A stretch of DNA of 64,000 nucleotides. Origin: Canna indica. Lineage: Eukaryota; Streptophyta; Magnoliopsida; Zingiberales; Cannaceae. Below the pieces are notes generated by a model. The model searched no databases. It had not been told where the DNA came from and saw only the letters and a program-made list of their open reading frames with translations. Below are positions 1-10,182 of this stretch, one piece after another. How positions within the stretch are numbered: position 1 is the first letter of the stretch; every line of letters starts with the position of its first letter. The position numbers and the translations under genes are program-made. Location of the stretch: the NCBI GenBank assembly GCA_034359265.1, contig CP136895.1, positions 43,728,001-43,792,000 of the forward strand, given 5' to 3'.

Positions 1-412
1 CTTCTAGAGAAAGCCATCACCTTCTTTATCTTATTCTTTCTCCTCCCACTACGGTATCACCCTCATCTCTCTCTCCACTTCAATTCCTTTTCTTCCATCC
101 TACCAAATCTCCACGAAATCACCAAAGATCCCACCAATTACACATACAAATTAACCTTCAATTGAGCTCTCAAGAAACAAGATCCAAGCATTTACTTTAA
201 GAAAAGTTTGGGATTTATGGGATGAATTGGAACACCATTAATAAGTGAGGTAAGTGATTTACATTCACCCATCAATCTTCATCTTAGGAATAGAAAAACA
301 TCATCCATGCATTAGTTTGAGTTTTTATTGAGAGTATGTGTTGGTTCTTAATTGAAGGTAAAGAGGAGGAATGGATGAAGAGTAACAGGAAAGAGAAAGA
401 ACTAGTTTAAAG
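1..412. other. Unassigned stretch, possible LTR or leader remnant
   Basis: No convincing coding sequence is visible. The first 200 bases are rich in C and T, followed by a GAGGTAAGTG donor-like motif near 246. The composition resembles the transcribed leader of a plant LTR. No terminal dinucleotides or target duplication could be set, so I leave it unassigned. Confidence 0.3.
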
Positions 413-420
413 TGTATTTT

Positions 421-465
421 GAAAGTTTGATAAATCATTTTGGCAACAAGATTTATCAAACTTCC
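421..465. other. Hairpin inside G1 LTR
   Basis: Two 16-base arms (421-436 and 450-465) are inverted complements with one mismatch and a 13-base loop. The arms read GAAAGTTTGATAAATC and GATTTATCAAACTTCC. It lies near the inferred LTR start, in what would be U3. A second perfect hairpin, TTCAAGCC-GGA-GGCTTGAA, occurs at about 687-705. Confidence 0.6.
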
Positions 466-1823
466 AAAAAAACCCCTTTGGTATGCAGCTCCCGATTGGA
501 GCTGCACAAATTTATTGAAGGGACGAGCCAAGTCGACAGCCGCCCCTCCCCTTCCCCTCTTGGAGCCGCCAAGCCCAGCCACCGCCGAGCCGAGCCCTTC
601 CTCTCCTTCCTCTTCTTCCCTTTCATTTGGAGCTGAGCAGGGAGCCGCCGCCTGAGCCAGCCTCCCTCTCTCTCCCTTTCCGTCTCTTCAAGCCGGAGGC
701 TTGAAGTGGAGCCGCCGTCCCCTCTCCCCCATCTTTGAGTCGAGCCGCCATCTCTTGAAGCCAAATTCGAGGGCCGTCATCCGGGATTTCTCCTCTAATC
801 CTTCTTCCTATTTAGGTGAGTGGTTTTACCCTCTGTCTTCTCGGGTTTCTTCGAATTCTAGAAGTCGTTCTTGAAGGCAAAGATGTTCTTGATTTGTTTT
901 CTGACAATCTCTCAAATTATCACCATTTTTTTGTTTGCCGTGTTTGAGGGGGCCCTAAACGTTTCCCTATGGGGCTCGGCAGCCCTAGGATGACCCTAGG
1001 GGTGCTCAGCCAAGGTGGAGATGAGGGTGCCCTTAAGGTGTTCAGTGAAATGCCTAAGTGAGGGTTTTTGGTGTTCTTGAGATCCATGCCTTAAATTGCT
1101 TATCAATTTGAGTTTCTATAAGTCAAAGCATGCCTTGTAATTAATCTATGATTTTTGGATAGAACTCATGTTTTACAAAATTAAGATTTTGATATTGATG
1201 CCATGAGAGTTCTTGAGATGGGTTCTTGATCTTGATGCTTGATTTTTGTTTAAGATGTTGTTGATGCTTGTTAGCCTTGTTTAATAAGTATGAAAGTTGT
1301 GAGATTTATCTCAAGATTAGTATTCTATTTTGATGATAATTAAGGATATAATTTCTGTGTTATTTTTGAAATACTTGTTATGGTGTGTGTGTTTTTTTTA
1401 ACAGTCATGTAACCGATCGTTTTGACTAGAAAATATAGTTTGGAAACATAGGACCCACTCTGGAGACCAAAATCGGATTAGACACATCAGTTTCAGGCAC
1501 AACAGTAAACTAAAATAAAACCCTAATCTCAGTTATTAAATTTTAATTGCATAATTAAAAGAGCAAAGGGGCAGCATAATCTATTATAAACCAACAAATA
1601 AAGTTTATGCATGAAATAAAACCTCACGAGTTTATGACATTACGGGTCTAGAAGTTGGGGTCGGGCATTGAAGTGTTGAGACGCTTTCCAATAAGGACAC
1701 CCCTAAGACACCGTATGAGAGGTTTGACTTAGGCCATGTTGTATCATATCTTATTGAATGGCGGAGAGGTTAGGAGCCGGATTGCGAGCTAGGCCCTGAA
1801 GGTTGGATGGCTAATTCCCAATC

Positions 1824-2262
1824 TTGGAGCAAGTTCGGATGGGCAAATCCCGATTGTTCCTGTGTATCTTGTACAACAAGTTCGGACGGGCAAATCCCAA
1901 TTGTTCCCAAGATTCTATATTTAAAGGAATAAGTTCGAATGGGCGAATCTCGATTATTCCTACGTTATTTATTTGGAACAAGTTCGGATGGGCAAATCCC
2001 GATTATTCCGGTATGGCCTCGTGCAATAAGTTCAGATGGGCAAATCCCGATTATTCCTGTGATATCCTAAAGGGGTAAGTTCGAATGGGAAAATCCTAAT
2101 TATCCCTGCGATATCTTAAAGGGGAAAGTTCGGATGGGTGAATCCCGATTGTTCCTTCGCGTCTTGTGGAGCAAGTTCGGACGGGCCAATCCCGATTGCT
2201 CCTGAGTCTCTTTATATTAGGATAAGTTCGGAGGGGCCAATCCCGATTATTCTAGTATGTTT
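1824..2262 (+). repeat. Degenerate tandem repeat in G1 LTR
   Basis: About ten copies of a unit built around AAGTTCGGATGGGCAAATC followed by CCGATTNTTCC. Unit length varies from about 38 to 50 bases because the spacers differ. Substitutions scatter between units (ATGGGCGAATC, ACGGGCCAATC), so the array is old. It lies between the donor-like and acceptor-like motifs of the LTR and is absent from solo LTRs A, B and C. Confidence 0.85.
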
Positions 2263-2974
2263 GTTGCCTTAGGGCATGGTAGGCTTAGGCCTGTTGATCT
2301 TCACTGTTGGGGTGTTGGATGCCTTCGGGCATGTGGTCGCCAGATGGCCCGTTAGCTAGTCACTCTCTTGTGACCATTCCTGCTTGAGTCAGGTGTTTGC
2401 TTTTATGCTATTTATATGTGTTGGTTTCTCATGGGGGTCGGTAGAATCGCTCACTAAGTTCTTTTGAACTCACCCGTTGTCGTTGTATTTGTTTTGCAGT
2501 GCCTGGTCGGTGAGGTGGGCTGGAGCACTTGGCGCGGCTGGAGGGCGGATGAGCTACATTGATCTCATAGCAGTCCTAGTTAGGGGTCGTAGTCGAGTGT
2601 GTAGTAGTTTTGTCATGCACTTGTGATTTGGTGTTTTGGAGTTGTAGTCCCGTGGGGACACTCATGTTTTTATTCGAATTTTGTTTGATTAACAGAACTG
2701 TTGCTCTTTGATTCAGTTATTTCCGCACATGAGCTTTTTGCTAAAAAATTATTGTTTAAATGAAATATGTTTTGGCTTCTCTTTTATAATAAAAAGCTAT
2801 TTATTTCTTCCGCTATATTTTATGAGTTGGCATGTGCATGAGTTAGGCTACGGGGTATAAGCATGTATATCTTGGCCGGTCACGTGATCCTGAGTTTGGG
2901 GCGTGACATATATTTTTTGAGGAAGTGATGTGACTCTAACACAGATCCACTTACCTATTATTTTAGGTAAAAGA

Positions 2975-3960
2975 ATGGATTCAAACTCACGAAGGGCCAC
3001 AAATGAGGAGGCAGAGAGTCGTGCCTCTATGAGTGTGCATAATAGGGGCACGTGGATCAGGCGGACCAGGCATCTGCCATGCAGCCAGCACATGCCCAAG
3101 CGGATCCATTTCAACTTATGGCCGAGTTCTTTAGGCAAATGACGGGAGTCGTTCCCCCACTACAGCCTCAGCCACTGCCTCCACCATTGAGGTTCCCTTT
3201 GAGAGAGATTAGGAAGTTTGGAGCGGAAGACTTTATAGGCAAGAAAGAAGATGACCCAGGAGCTGCTGAATATTGGCTTGAAAGGACACGAAGGGTCCTT
3301 AATCAGCTTCATTACACACTTGAGGAGAGCCTAGCGTGTGCAGTCTCACTACTTCATGAGGAGGTATATTAGTGGTGGGACACCACATCCTAGATAGTCC
3401 AGCCTCCGGAGGTTACATGGAAGTTCTTTCTGACAGAGATCAAGAAGAAATATATTAATGAGAACTATTGGGAGGATAGAAGGAGAGAGTTCATTACCCC
3501 GAGGCAGAGGCATCTCACTGTGGACGATTACGAGATAGAGTTCATCCTGTTGAGCAGGTACGCCAGTGAGATTGTGCCTACTGAGGATGCTAGATGTAAG
3601 AGATTTGAGGAGGGCCTCAATGACAAAATCAAGTTATATATTACGGCTTTGTGGGTGAGGAACTTCTATCACCTGGTAACTGCTGTTATGAATGTTGAGA
3701 GGGTAAGAAATAGTGAACAGAGTAGGAGGGGCAGAGATTAGCTAAAAAGGGGACATGGGCAATCTAGTTCTACCTCGGCTCCGCAGACTAAGAGATCAGC
3801 TCCTACAGCGCAGAGAGGCAAAGGTTGTGGTAGGAGTGATGCACCTGGGGGTAGTAGACATAGAGCTACATTAAAGTCAGTACAAAGACACGCACGACCC
3901 CAGGACGTCGGCCCGTGCCTATGCCATCAGAGCTAGAGACGACCAGGATGCCACTGATGT
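2975..3960 (+). pseudogene. G1 gag, broken
   Basis: Structural gag of a Ty3/gypsy retrotransposon. It starts at ATG 2975 (MDSNSRRATNEEAESR), shifts frame near 3045, then continues with a glutamine/proline-rich linker and a capsid-type segment (FGAEDFIGKKEDDPGAAEYW, then LERTRRVL). Two in-frame stops near 3370 and 3392 interrupt it. The capsid resumes (ITPRQRHLTVDDYEIEF, then FEEGLNDKIKLYI) to a stop at 3741. A basic Ser/Arg-rich tail follows to about 3900. I cannot find the usual CCHC knuckle. The next gene, protease, follows at once, as expected of gag-pol order. Confidence 0.8.
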
Positions 3961-5823
3961 GATAGTTGGTAAATTTTCTCTCCTTGATCATGATATATGC
4001 ATTGGTAGATCATGGTTCCACACATTCATACATATGCACTATCATAGCCAATGAGAGGGGTTTGCATGCTGAGATTCTAGATCATGATATTCTAGTTACC
4101 AATTCTTTGGGGCATAGTGTCTCAGTTAATAAAGTGTATAAGGATTGTCCTGTGAAAGTTCAGAATCAGACGTTCCTCACTGAGTTGATTGAGTTGCCAT
4201 TCCATGAATTTGACGTGATATCGGGCATGAATTGGTTGTCTAAACATCAAGTCATGGTTGATTGTCAGCTTAAGAGAATTACTCTTAAAACTTCTATCAA
4301 TGAAGAAGTGACTATTGTTGGTGAAAGACAAGATTATCTTCTCAATGTCATATCAGCCATTACAGCAAGAAGGTTGATAAGAAAGGGTTGTGAAGTTTAC
4401 TTAGCACATGTGATTGGTATTGAGAAGGTGGAGCCTAGCCTTCATGACATACCCACTGTATGTGATTTTTCCGATATGTTTCCTAAAGAGTTACCAAGTT
4501 TACCGTCGAAAAGAGAGGTTGAATTTACTATTGATGTCATGCCGGGTACAACTCTAGTATCCATTGCTCCCTATAGAATGGCCCCCATTGAATTGAAAGA
4601 GTTGAAAGCTCAGTTATAAGAGTTCCTTCATAAAGGTTTCATACGCCCTAGTGTGTCACCATGGGGCACTCCTGTGCTATTTGTGAAAAATAACGATGGG
4701 TCTCTTAGGTTGTGTGGATTATAGACAATTAAATACAGTGACTGTGAAGAACAAGTATCCTCTACCTAGAATAGATGACTTGTTTGATCAATTGAAACGA
4801 GCATGTGTCTTTTCCAAGATTGATCTTAGATCGGGTATCATCAATTGAGGGTGAAGGAAGCAGATGTGCCTAAGATCGCATTTCGAACTCCGTATGGACA
4901 TTATGAGTTCTTGGTGATGCCATTTGAACTAACCAATGCTCCAGCAGTATTTATGGACCTCATGAACTGTATCTTCCATCCATACTTAGATCGGTTTGTA
5001 GTGGTCTTCATTGATGACATATTGGTGTATTCTAAAACTCGAGAGGAACATGATGAACATCTTCGGGTTGTATTACAGACATTGAGAGAGAAGAAGCTCT
5101 ATGCTAAGTTGAATAAGTGTGGATTTTGGCTTCATGAAATTTCTTTTCTTGGTCATATAGTGTCAGCTGAGGGGATTAGGGTTGACCCAAAGAAAATTGA
5201 GGCTATTCTTAAGTGGAAACCACCTAAGAAAGCTACAGAAATCAAAAGCTTCTTAGGGTTGGCTGGTTATTACAGGAGATTTGTGAAATGATTTTCATTG
5301 ATTGCATCTCCATTAACCAAGTTGCTACAAAAGAATGCCAAGTTTGAGTGGAGCGACAAGTGCCAAGCGAGCTTTGAGAAGCTTAAGGCAATGCTCACTG
5401 AAGCACCCATTCTCACACAATCAGTATTGGGTAAAGACTTTGTGATTTATAGTGATGCTTCACATAATGGACTTGGGTGTGTACTTATGCAAGAGGGAAA
5501 GGTAGTTGCTTATGCTTCTAGGCAATTGAAGCCACATGAGAAGAACTACTTGACCCATGACTTGGAGTTAGCAGCCATAGTTTTTGCTTTGAAAATATGG
5601 AGGCATTACCTATATAGAGAAAAGTGTTACATCTACACTGATCACAAAAGTCTCATGTACTTGCCCACTCAAAAGGAGCTTAACTTGAGACAAAGAGGTG
5701 GATGGAGTTGTTTAAGGATTATGATTGCACCATTGACTACCATCCACGAAAGGTGAATGTGGTTGTTGATGCACTTAGAAGAAAGTCTCTGGTGCAATCA
5801 TACTAGGCATTGAGTGTCCGGTC
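3924..5823 (+). pseudogene. G1 pol: protease, reverse transcriptase, RNase H
   Basis: The aspartic protease active site reads ALVDHGSTHSYI near 4000, with H where serine is usual. A linker (FSDMFPKELPSLPSKREVEF) leads into RT. A stop lies at 4617, a frameshift near 4710 (the LC-VDYR block) and another near 4840 (SGYHQL). The rest of RT is open and keeps the catalytic [11 protein letters not shown] motif, then [15 protein letters not shown] at 5289 precedes the connection domain. RNase H follows ([19 protein letters not shown]) with a frameshift near 5690, ending at a degraded ADALSRKS-like motif. No integrase is seen before the X1 insertion at 5829, nor after its end at 14926. The RT resembles the Tekay/Del chromovirus group; I judge that from motif style only. 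Confidence 0.85.
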
Positions 5824-5828
5824 CCATG

Positions 5829-7052
5829 TGTTCGCCTAAGGTTTTCAACTTTGGTCTTAATCTCGGTTTTGATGATAACAAACATGGAACTAATATTTGA
5901 GCAAGAAATATTTTTAGATTACATATCGGTTTGCCTGCGATGTCCTCAATCGGAAAAATTACAAAAAATCAAGAATCGAAGACTTCGGAGTCGAGCATGT
6001 CAAAATTAGTTTAGGACTTAATTTCTTTTATTGTAAATGTTCCTAAGCCTTATTTTTATGTCCTCTTTGAGTTCACAATCCAAAAAAATGAAACTCGAAC
6101 CCCGAAAACTTGAAAACTTAAAAACTAGAAAAATCAGAAAATAGCCCTAAAAATTTCTCAGTATAGGGGGCTCCTTGGAGGGCTACATAATATAGATATT
6201 TTCTTGCCATCAAAAGTCCCAATAATTGTTCCTTATGTAAAAACAAATTAAAGATATATTTTTAAGGAATTTTTGGAATAGAATACCCCCAAATGGCTCT
6301 TTTTCAAATTAGATAAGGTTTGAACGGCTCTTTGCTTGCATATCCCAATACCAACTCTATAAATACACCCAAAGCTTCCTCCCTAAGGCTCCTAACAATT
6401 CACTGAGCCATTCTAACAATATTTGGAACATTTCTCGAGTCATGTCTCTCAAACCTTAGCTTTGAGATTCTACCTCCTTGATTGAGGCTTCAACCTTGTG
6501 TTTCATCATCAAAGGCATCAAGATGAAGCTAGGATCTTGTGTTGGAGCTAAGTATTATATTGATTGTGTTTATGCTCCATTTATACTTATATTTTGTTGT
6601 TATTCTGATTGTATATCAAGTTGTGAAAACCTAGGGTACTAGGTTTGTGTATATGGTGGTAGCCTTGGTGTGGAGGCTTAAATTCACCAGTGTAAACTTA
6701 GTTTGCTAGGGTTAGTTGTGTAGTCCTTAGAAGAAGAGGTGTTTGAGGTACTCTCGGGTGTGAGAGTAACCCTCGATTGTGAGGGTCGGTGCCTTAGCTT
6801 GTAAATCCTCTTGTAGGATACACTTAATCGAGTAAACTAGAGTTTCAAATCCTAAGAGGGGTGCATAGTAGTGGAGTAGGCATTGGGGCCGAACAACTAT
6901 AAATTCATTGTGTTAGCATTGCTCTTGTGTATGTTTGATTACTTGTTATTTATCTTGCTTCCGCTAGCTAAGAAATGGTTAAAACCGAATTTAAGCTAAA
7001 GTTTTAGTTAACACACTATTCACCCCCCTCTAGTGTGGCCATTCAACTTACA
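5829..7052 (+). repeat. 5' LTR of X1
   Basis: Begins TGTTCGCCTAAGG (canonical in the lineage: TGTTGGCCTAAGG) and ends CCATTCAACTTACA. It is 1224 bp against 1363 bp for the 3' copy. The 3' copy holds extra sequence at about 13999-14110 and about 25 bases near 14805. Unlike other X-lineage LTRs here, X1 has no cluster of GGTCGACC/CGATCG palindromes upstream of the TATA box. Confidence 0.9.
6358..6365 (+). promoter_or_regulatory. TATA box in X1 5' LTR
   Basis: TATAAATA in a CT-rich context, at the boundary where LTR transcription would start. The same box is at 14185-14192 in the 3' LTR. Confidence 0.6.
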
Positions 7053-7067
7053 TTTAGTATCGGAGCG
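7053..7067 (+). other. Primer-binding site of X1 (degenerate)
   Basis: TTTAGTATCGGAGCG sits directly after the LTR end. It matches the initiator methionine tRNA site (TGGTATCAGAGC) at all but two core positions. X7 and X3 have the exact form at the same place. Confidence 0.75.
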
Positions 7068-7119
7068 GGTTGTGGATTGGGATTTCACCATCTCATCTAC
7101 ATCTAGTCTCAATCTTAGA

Positions 7120-8568
7120 ATGACACTAGAGAGTATAGCGTTTGCACCACCTAGGTTTGATGAGATAAATTTTGGTATTTGGAAGAGTAGGATTTATACA
7201 TTTATTAAAACACAAAGTTTAGTTCTATGGTGCATGCTAAAGAATGAATATGTTGAGCCCACCATTGACATTAATGAGTGGACTCAAGAACAAGTTAAAT
7301 TGTTTGAAGTGAATGCTAAAATAATGCACTTTCTATATTGCTCATTCTCAAATGATATACTTGAAAAAGTTATGCATTGTTCATCCGCATTCGCTATTTG
7401 GGCTTGTTTAAACATGTTATATGACTATGCAAAAACCGATGAGCTTATCACTTTAGATGAGGGTGGTGATGACAATTGTCATCCCCCTAGTATTAACATG
7501 GGTTTTTGAAGCTCATAGTGTCTCTAGTCAAATGAGCACTAAAACTCGAAAGAGGAAGATTATATGCTACTTGTGCAAGGAAAAGGGGTACATTAAAAAG
7601 AATTCCCCTTCCTTGAATAAAAGAGCCAAGAGGAGAACAAGTGATTCAACATCCACCTACGAATCACATGAAACACCTTCTTGTCATGATGAAGAAGCTA
7701 CTTCTCACCTTTGCCTTATGGGATTCAATGATGAGGTAAAATCTTCAACTTCTCATCATCATGAAAATTTTGATAGTGATGCTAGCTCTTGTAGTTCCCT
7801 TAACATGTCTTATGAGGAGTTAGTAGAAGAATGTCAAAAAATGTATGTCATGCTTTTAAAAAAAAATAAGAAAATTAAAAAGATAAAAAATGAAAACTCT
7901 AAACTTAGTTCCCATGTGCATGCTTTAGAATTAGAAAATGAGAAAACGAATACTAGCTCATTTGATCCTTGCCATGATGATTTGAAGCTAGAAATTAAAG
8001 AATTGAAAAGCCAAAATAACGATTTGGAAATTGAGAATAATGAAATGCTAATTAATAATTCAAAATTTAGAAATGAAAATGAAAATATGAGAACTAAAAA
8101 TAATGAGTTGGAAAATAGATTAAAGCATGAAAAGAATGATTTCAAAAGTGATTTCAAGATTGAGAATGAGAACTTGAAATTTGAAAATGTGAAAATCAGA
8201 AATGAAAAATGCATGTTGAAATCTCAATTACATGCCTTACATAAGTCTATGAATGATTTGAAAAATGAGGTATTGATCTTGAGTAGGAAAGTTAATGTTT
8301 CCTTTAAGAATGCTCATGCTCATCATAGTTCACATGTCAAGTATTCTAATGATAAATCTCATGTCCATAGCAAAAATAAAAAGAAGTTCAATGGACATTG
8401 CTTTTGTTGTGGTATTTTTGGCCATGCTATCTCGATTGCGCATTGAAGAGAAATCCAAGTGTTGCTATGACACTTTAGATTCCAAGGTCAATTCACCCTC
8501 AAAGACCCAAAGCCATTTGGACACCAAAAGTCTCATCTTCTTTTGTAGGGGGAGCTACCACACAAGGG
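7120..8568 (+). pseudogene. X1 gag: capsid N-terminus, two CCHC knuckles, coiled coil
   Basis: ATG 7120 opens MTLESIAFAPPRFDEINF, a copia gag start. The UBN2-type core keeps only its first part (WTQEQVKLFEVNAK, FAIWACLNMLYDYAK), then jumps to an acidic GGDDNCHPP linker. A one-base insertion near 7500 shifts frame; X7 is in frame there. Knuckle 1 is CYLCKEKGYIKKNS, degenerate (His to Tyr, last Cys to Ser). A coiled coil rich in Lys/Glu/Asn spans about 7810-8290. Knuckle 2 (CFCCGIFGHAI) is cut by a one-base deletion near 8430. The shared ending, IWTPK then GGATTQG, lies at 8505-8568. No pol follows. Particle-forming RNA binding is the expected role of intact relatives. Confidence 0.85.
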
Positions 8569-8810
8569 TACGTAAAGGAAATTGAAGAATTGAAGTTGAC
8601 CATGGACTTGAATGAACAATCATCATTGGTTGCAACTTCAAGTCATCATGATGTCTAAGGTATGAAAAATGGCATCTTAGGTAATTTGGAATCATCTCCT
8701 TACTTAAGTATGTTCCATTCAAGTTAGAGTGTATGATACTTGTGTAATTCGAGTAGATTTTATCCGCTCTTGATATGGTTTTATCAAATATTTTTTTATT
8801 TTTGGTTTAC

Positions 8811-8922
8811 CGGTCTCTTCGTAGACCTATGTAGCCTATAACGGGCTCATGCGATCTTGCCGTTAGAAATCGTAGGCTAATTGTGGCCTTTTGGTTTTGA
8901 ACCAATAGGAAGGGTTGGAGAT
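8811..8922 (+). other. Conserved non-coding block, X1 copy
   Basis: About 110 bp with the core CCTATAACGGGCTCATGCGA, then TTGC, AAATCGTAGGCTAATTGTGG, and an AATAGGAAGGGTTGGAGATC end. It is far more similar between copies than the sequence around it. Copies are at 17281-17387, 30558-30670, and on the minus strand at 19019-19131 and 52093-52210. Confidence 0.8.
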
Positions 8923-10182
8923 CTTGATTTTTCAAATATTTCATACTTTGAGATCTCTTGATTTATTTTGGTATCATATAACCTCCTTTTGAAATGAATC
9001 CTTACTATATAGCTTGGTTGAAACTTTTGAATGAAACTTGCACTTAACCATTGCTATTTAGTATACTAATTTGCTAGTAGTCACATATTTCCATTATGCT
9101 ACTAATGGTTGTTGCTTGCAAGTTATTAAAAAATTGATGGAAGGCTTATAGATTGAAATTGGAATGAGAGTTGACAAGTTTGACAAAATTTATCTCAAAT
9201 GAGGCATGATCTTGACTTTTATTCAAATATAGTTTAATTACCTCAATAATTATGCTTGAATGATTTCTCTATGCTCATGATTCATTATGCATGATAAATG
9301 TTTGAAGTTTCATGAGTAGGAAATTTTTTGATAACTTAGGCCATTTCAAGGTGTTGGTATTGAATGAAATCTAGGTTAAAATCCTTGATTAGAGACTTCA
9401 TTTTAAGTTAAACGTTGATGAAAATGTTTAGATGTGTTAATGATTCATTGCCATGAATTTAAATTTGAAAAATTAAGGGTAGATAAACAAAGTGATAACA
9501 AGATCACTTTACGGGACTTAAACTTGAAAAGTTTGATCCAAGTCAACACATCGACTTGGACACTTCATTTTAAGTCCAAACTTCATCAACATGTTTAGGA
9601 ATAGGTATGACATGTTTTCATGCTTTTAAAATAAAAAATTCATATGGATATGGATAAAATGACATAGAGTCCATTTCATGATAACCTCTTTTGAATCAAG
9701 TTGACCCAAGTCAACAAATTAACTTACTGGTCTCATTTTCAATCCATATTTGAGGAACATATTTAGATTTACTCATATTAGGTGTCCATAGGTTTAAATT
9801 TGGAAAGTCGTGAGTAAATGATAAGATTGACACTTAGCAAGTTTCATGATAACTAGCTTATTTTTGAGTGAAACCATGCTAGGTTGATATCTTGACTTAA
9901 GGACATAATTTTTATCTCAAACCTAACATACACTCTTTACATGACCATTTTGTGGTGTCATAAAAGTTTGAATGAAAACTGAACACGTTTTGAAAAATAA
10001 CTGAAAATTATGAAAAATGTCATTGAAAATTCAGCATTTTCATTTATTTCTAGAAAAATGTAGAAAGGTCCATTTTAAATGATTCTTGAAACTGCATCTT
10101 CAATAAAAAATCTAGTTTCTCCAGCAAAAATTTCAAAAAGTTTCATCAAGAATCTAATTTATAGTGGAATTTTGAAGTTGGA

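Larger units (their letters stand above)
413..2908 (+). mobile_element. LTR of Ty3/gypsy element G1
   Basis: A long terminal repeat that ends in GGGGCGTGACA at 2908. The same terminal motif ends solo LTRs A and B, and a diverged form ends D. Its right part shares the order 'gaactcac', T-rich tract, GCAG, 'gcggctggagggcgg', then a GGGTA block and the end. The left edge at TGTATTTTG (413) is inferred: it places the conserved GGTGAGTGG motif (814) about 400 bp from the start, against about 440-450 bp in A and B. The matching 3' LTR is not in the window. No clear primer-binding site follows 2908, so that region is either mutated or uses an unfamiliar primer. Confidence 0.6.

Noticed and set aside
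456..764. 102-codon minus-strand open frame, Arg/Gly/Glu-rich
   Set aside because: Lies in a CT-rich LTR leader; low-complexity composition, no domain, and overlapping open frames on the other strand.
1824..2262. Possible CRISPR array
   Set aside because: Repeats are degenerate with similar spacers and lie in an LTR of a eukaryotic retrotransposon; no cas genes.
7495..7512. Programmed frameshift at the GGTTTTTG run of X1 gag
   Set aside because: X7 is in frame at the same place with one G fewer, so a simple one-base insertion explains it.
7834..8214. 126-codon minus-strand frame rich in Phe, Leu and Ser
   Set aside because: A shadow of the Lys/Glu/Asn coiled-coil codons of X1 gag. The same artefact appears at 16359-16706, 29700-29888 and 52861-53139.
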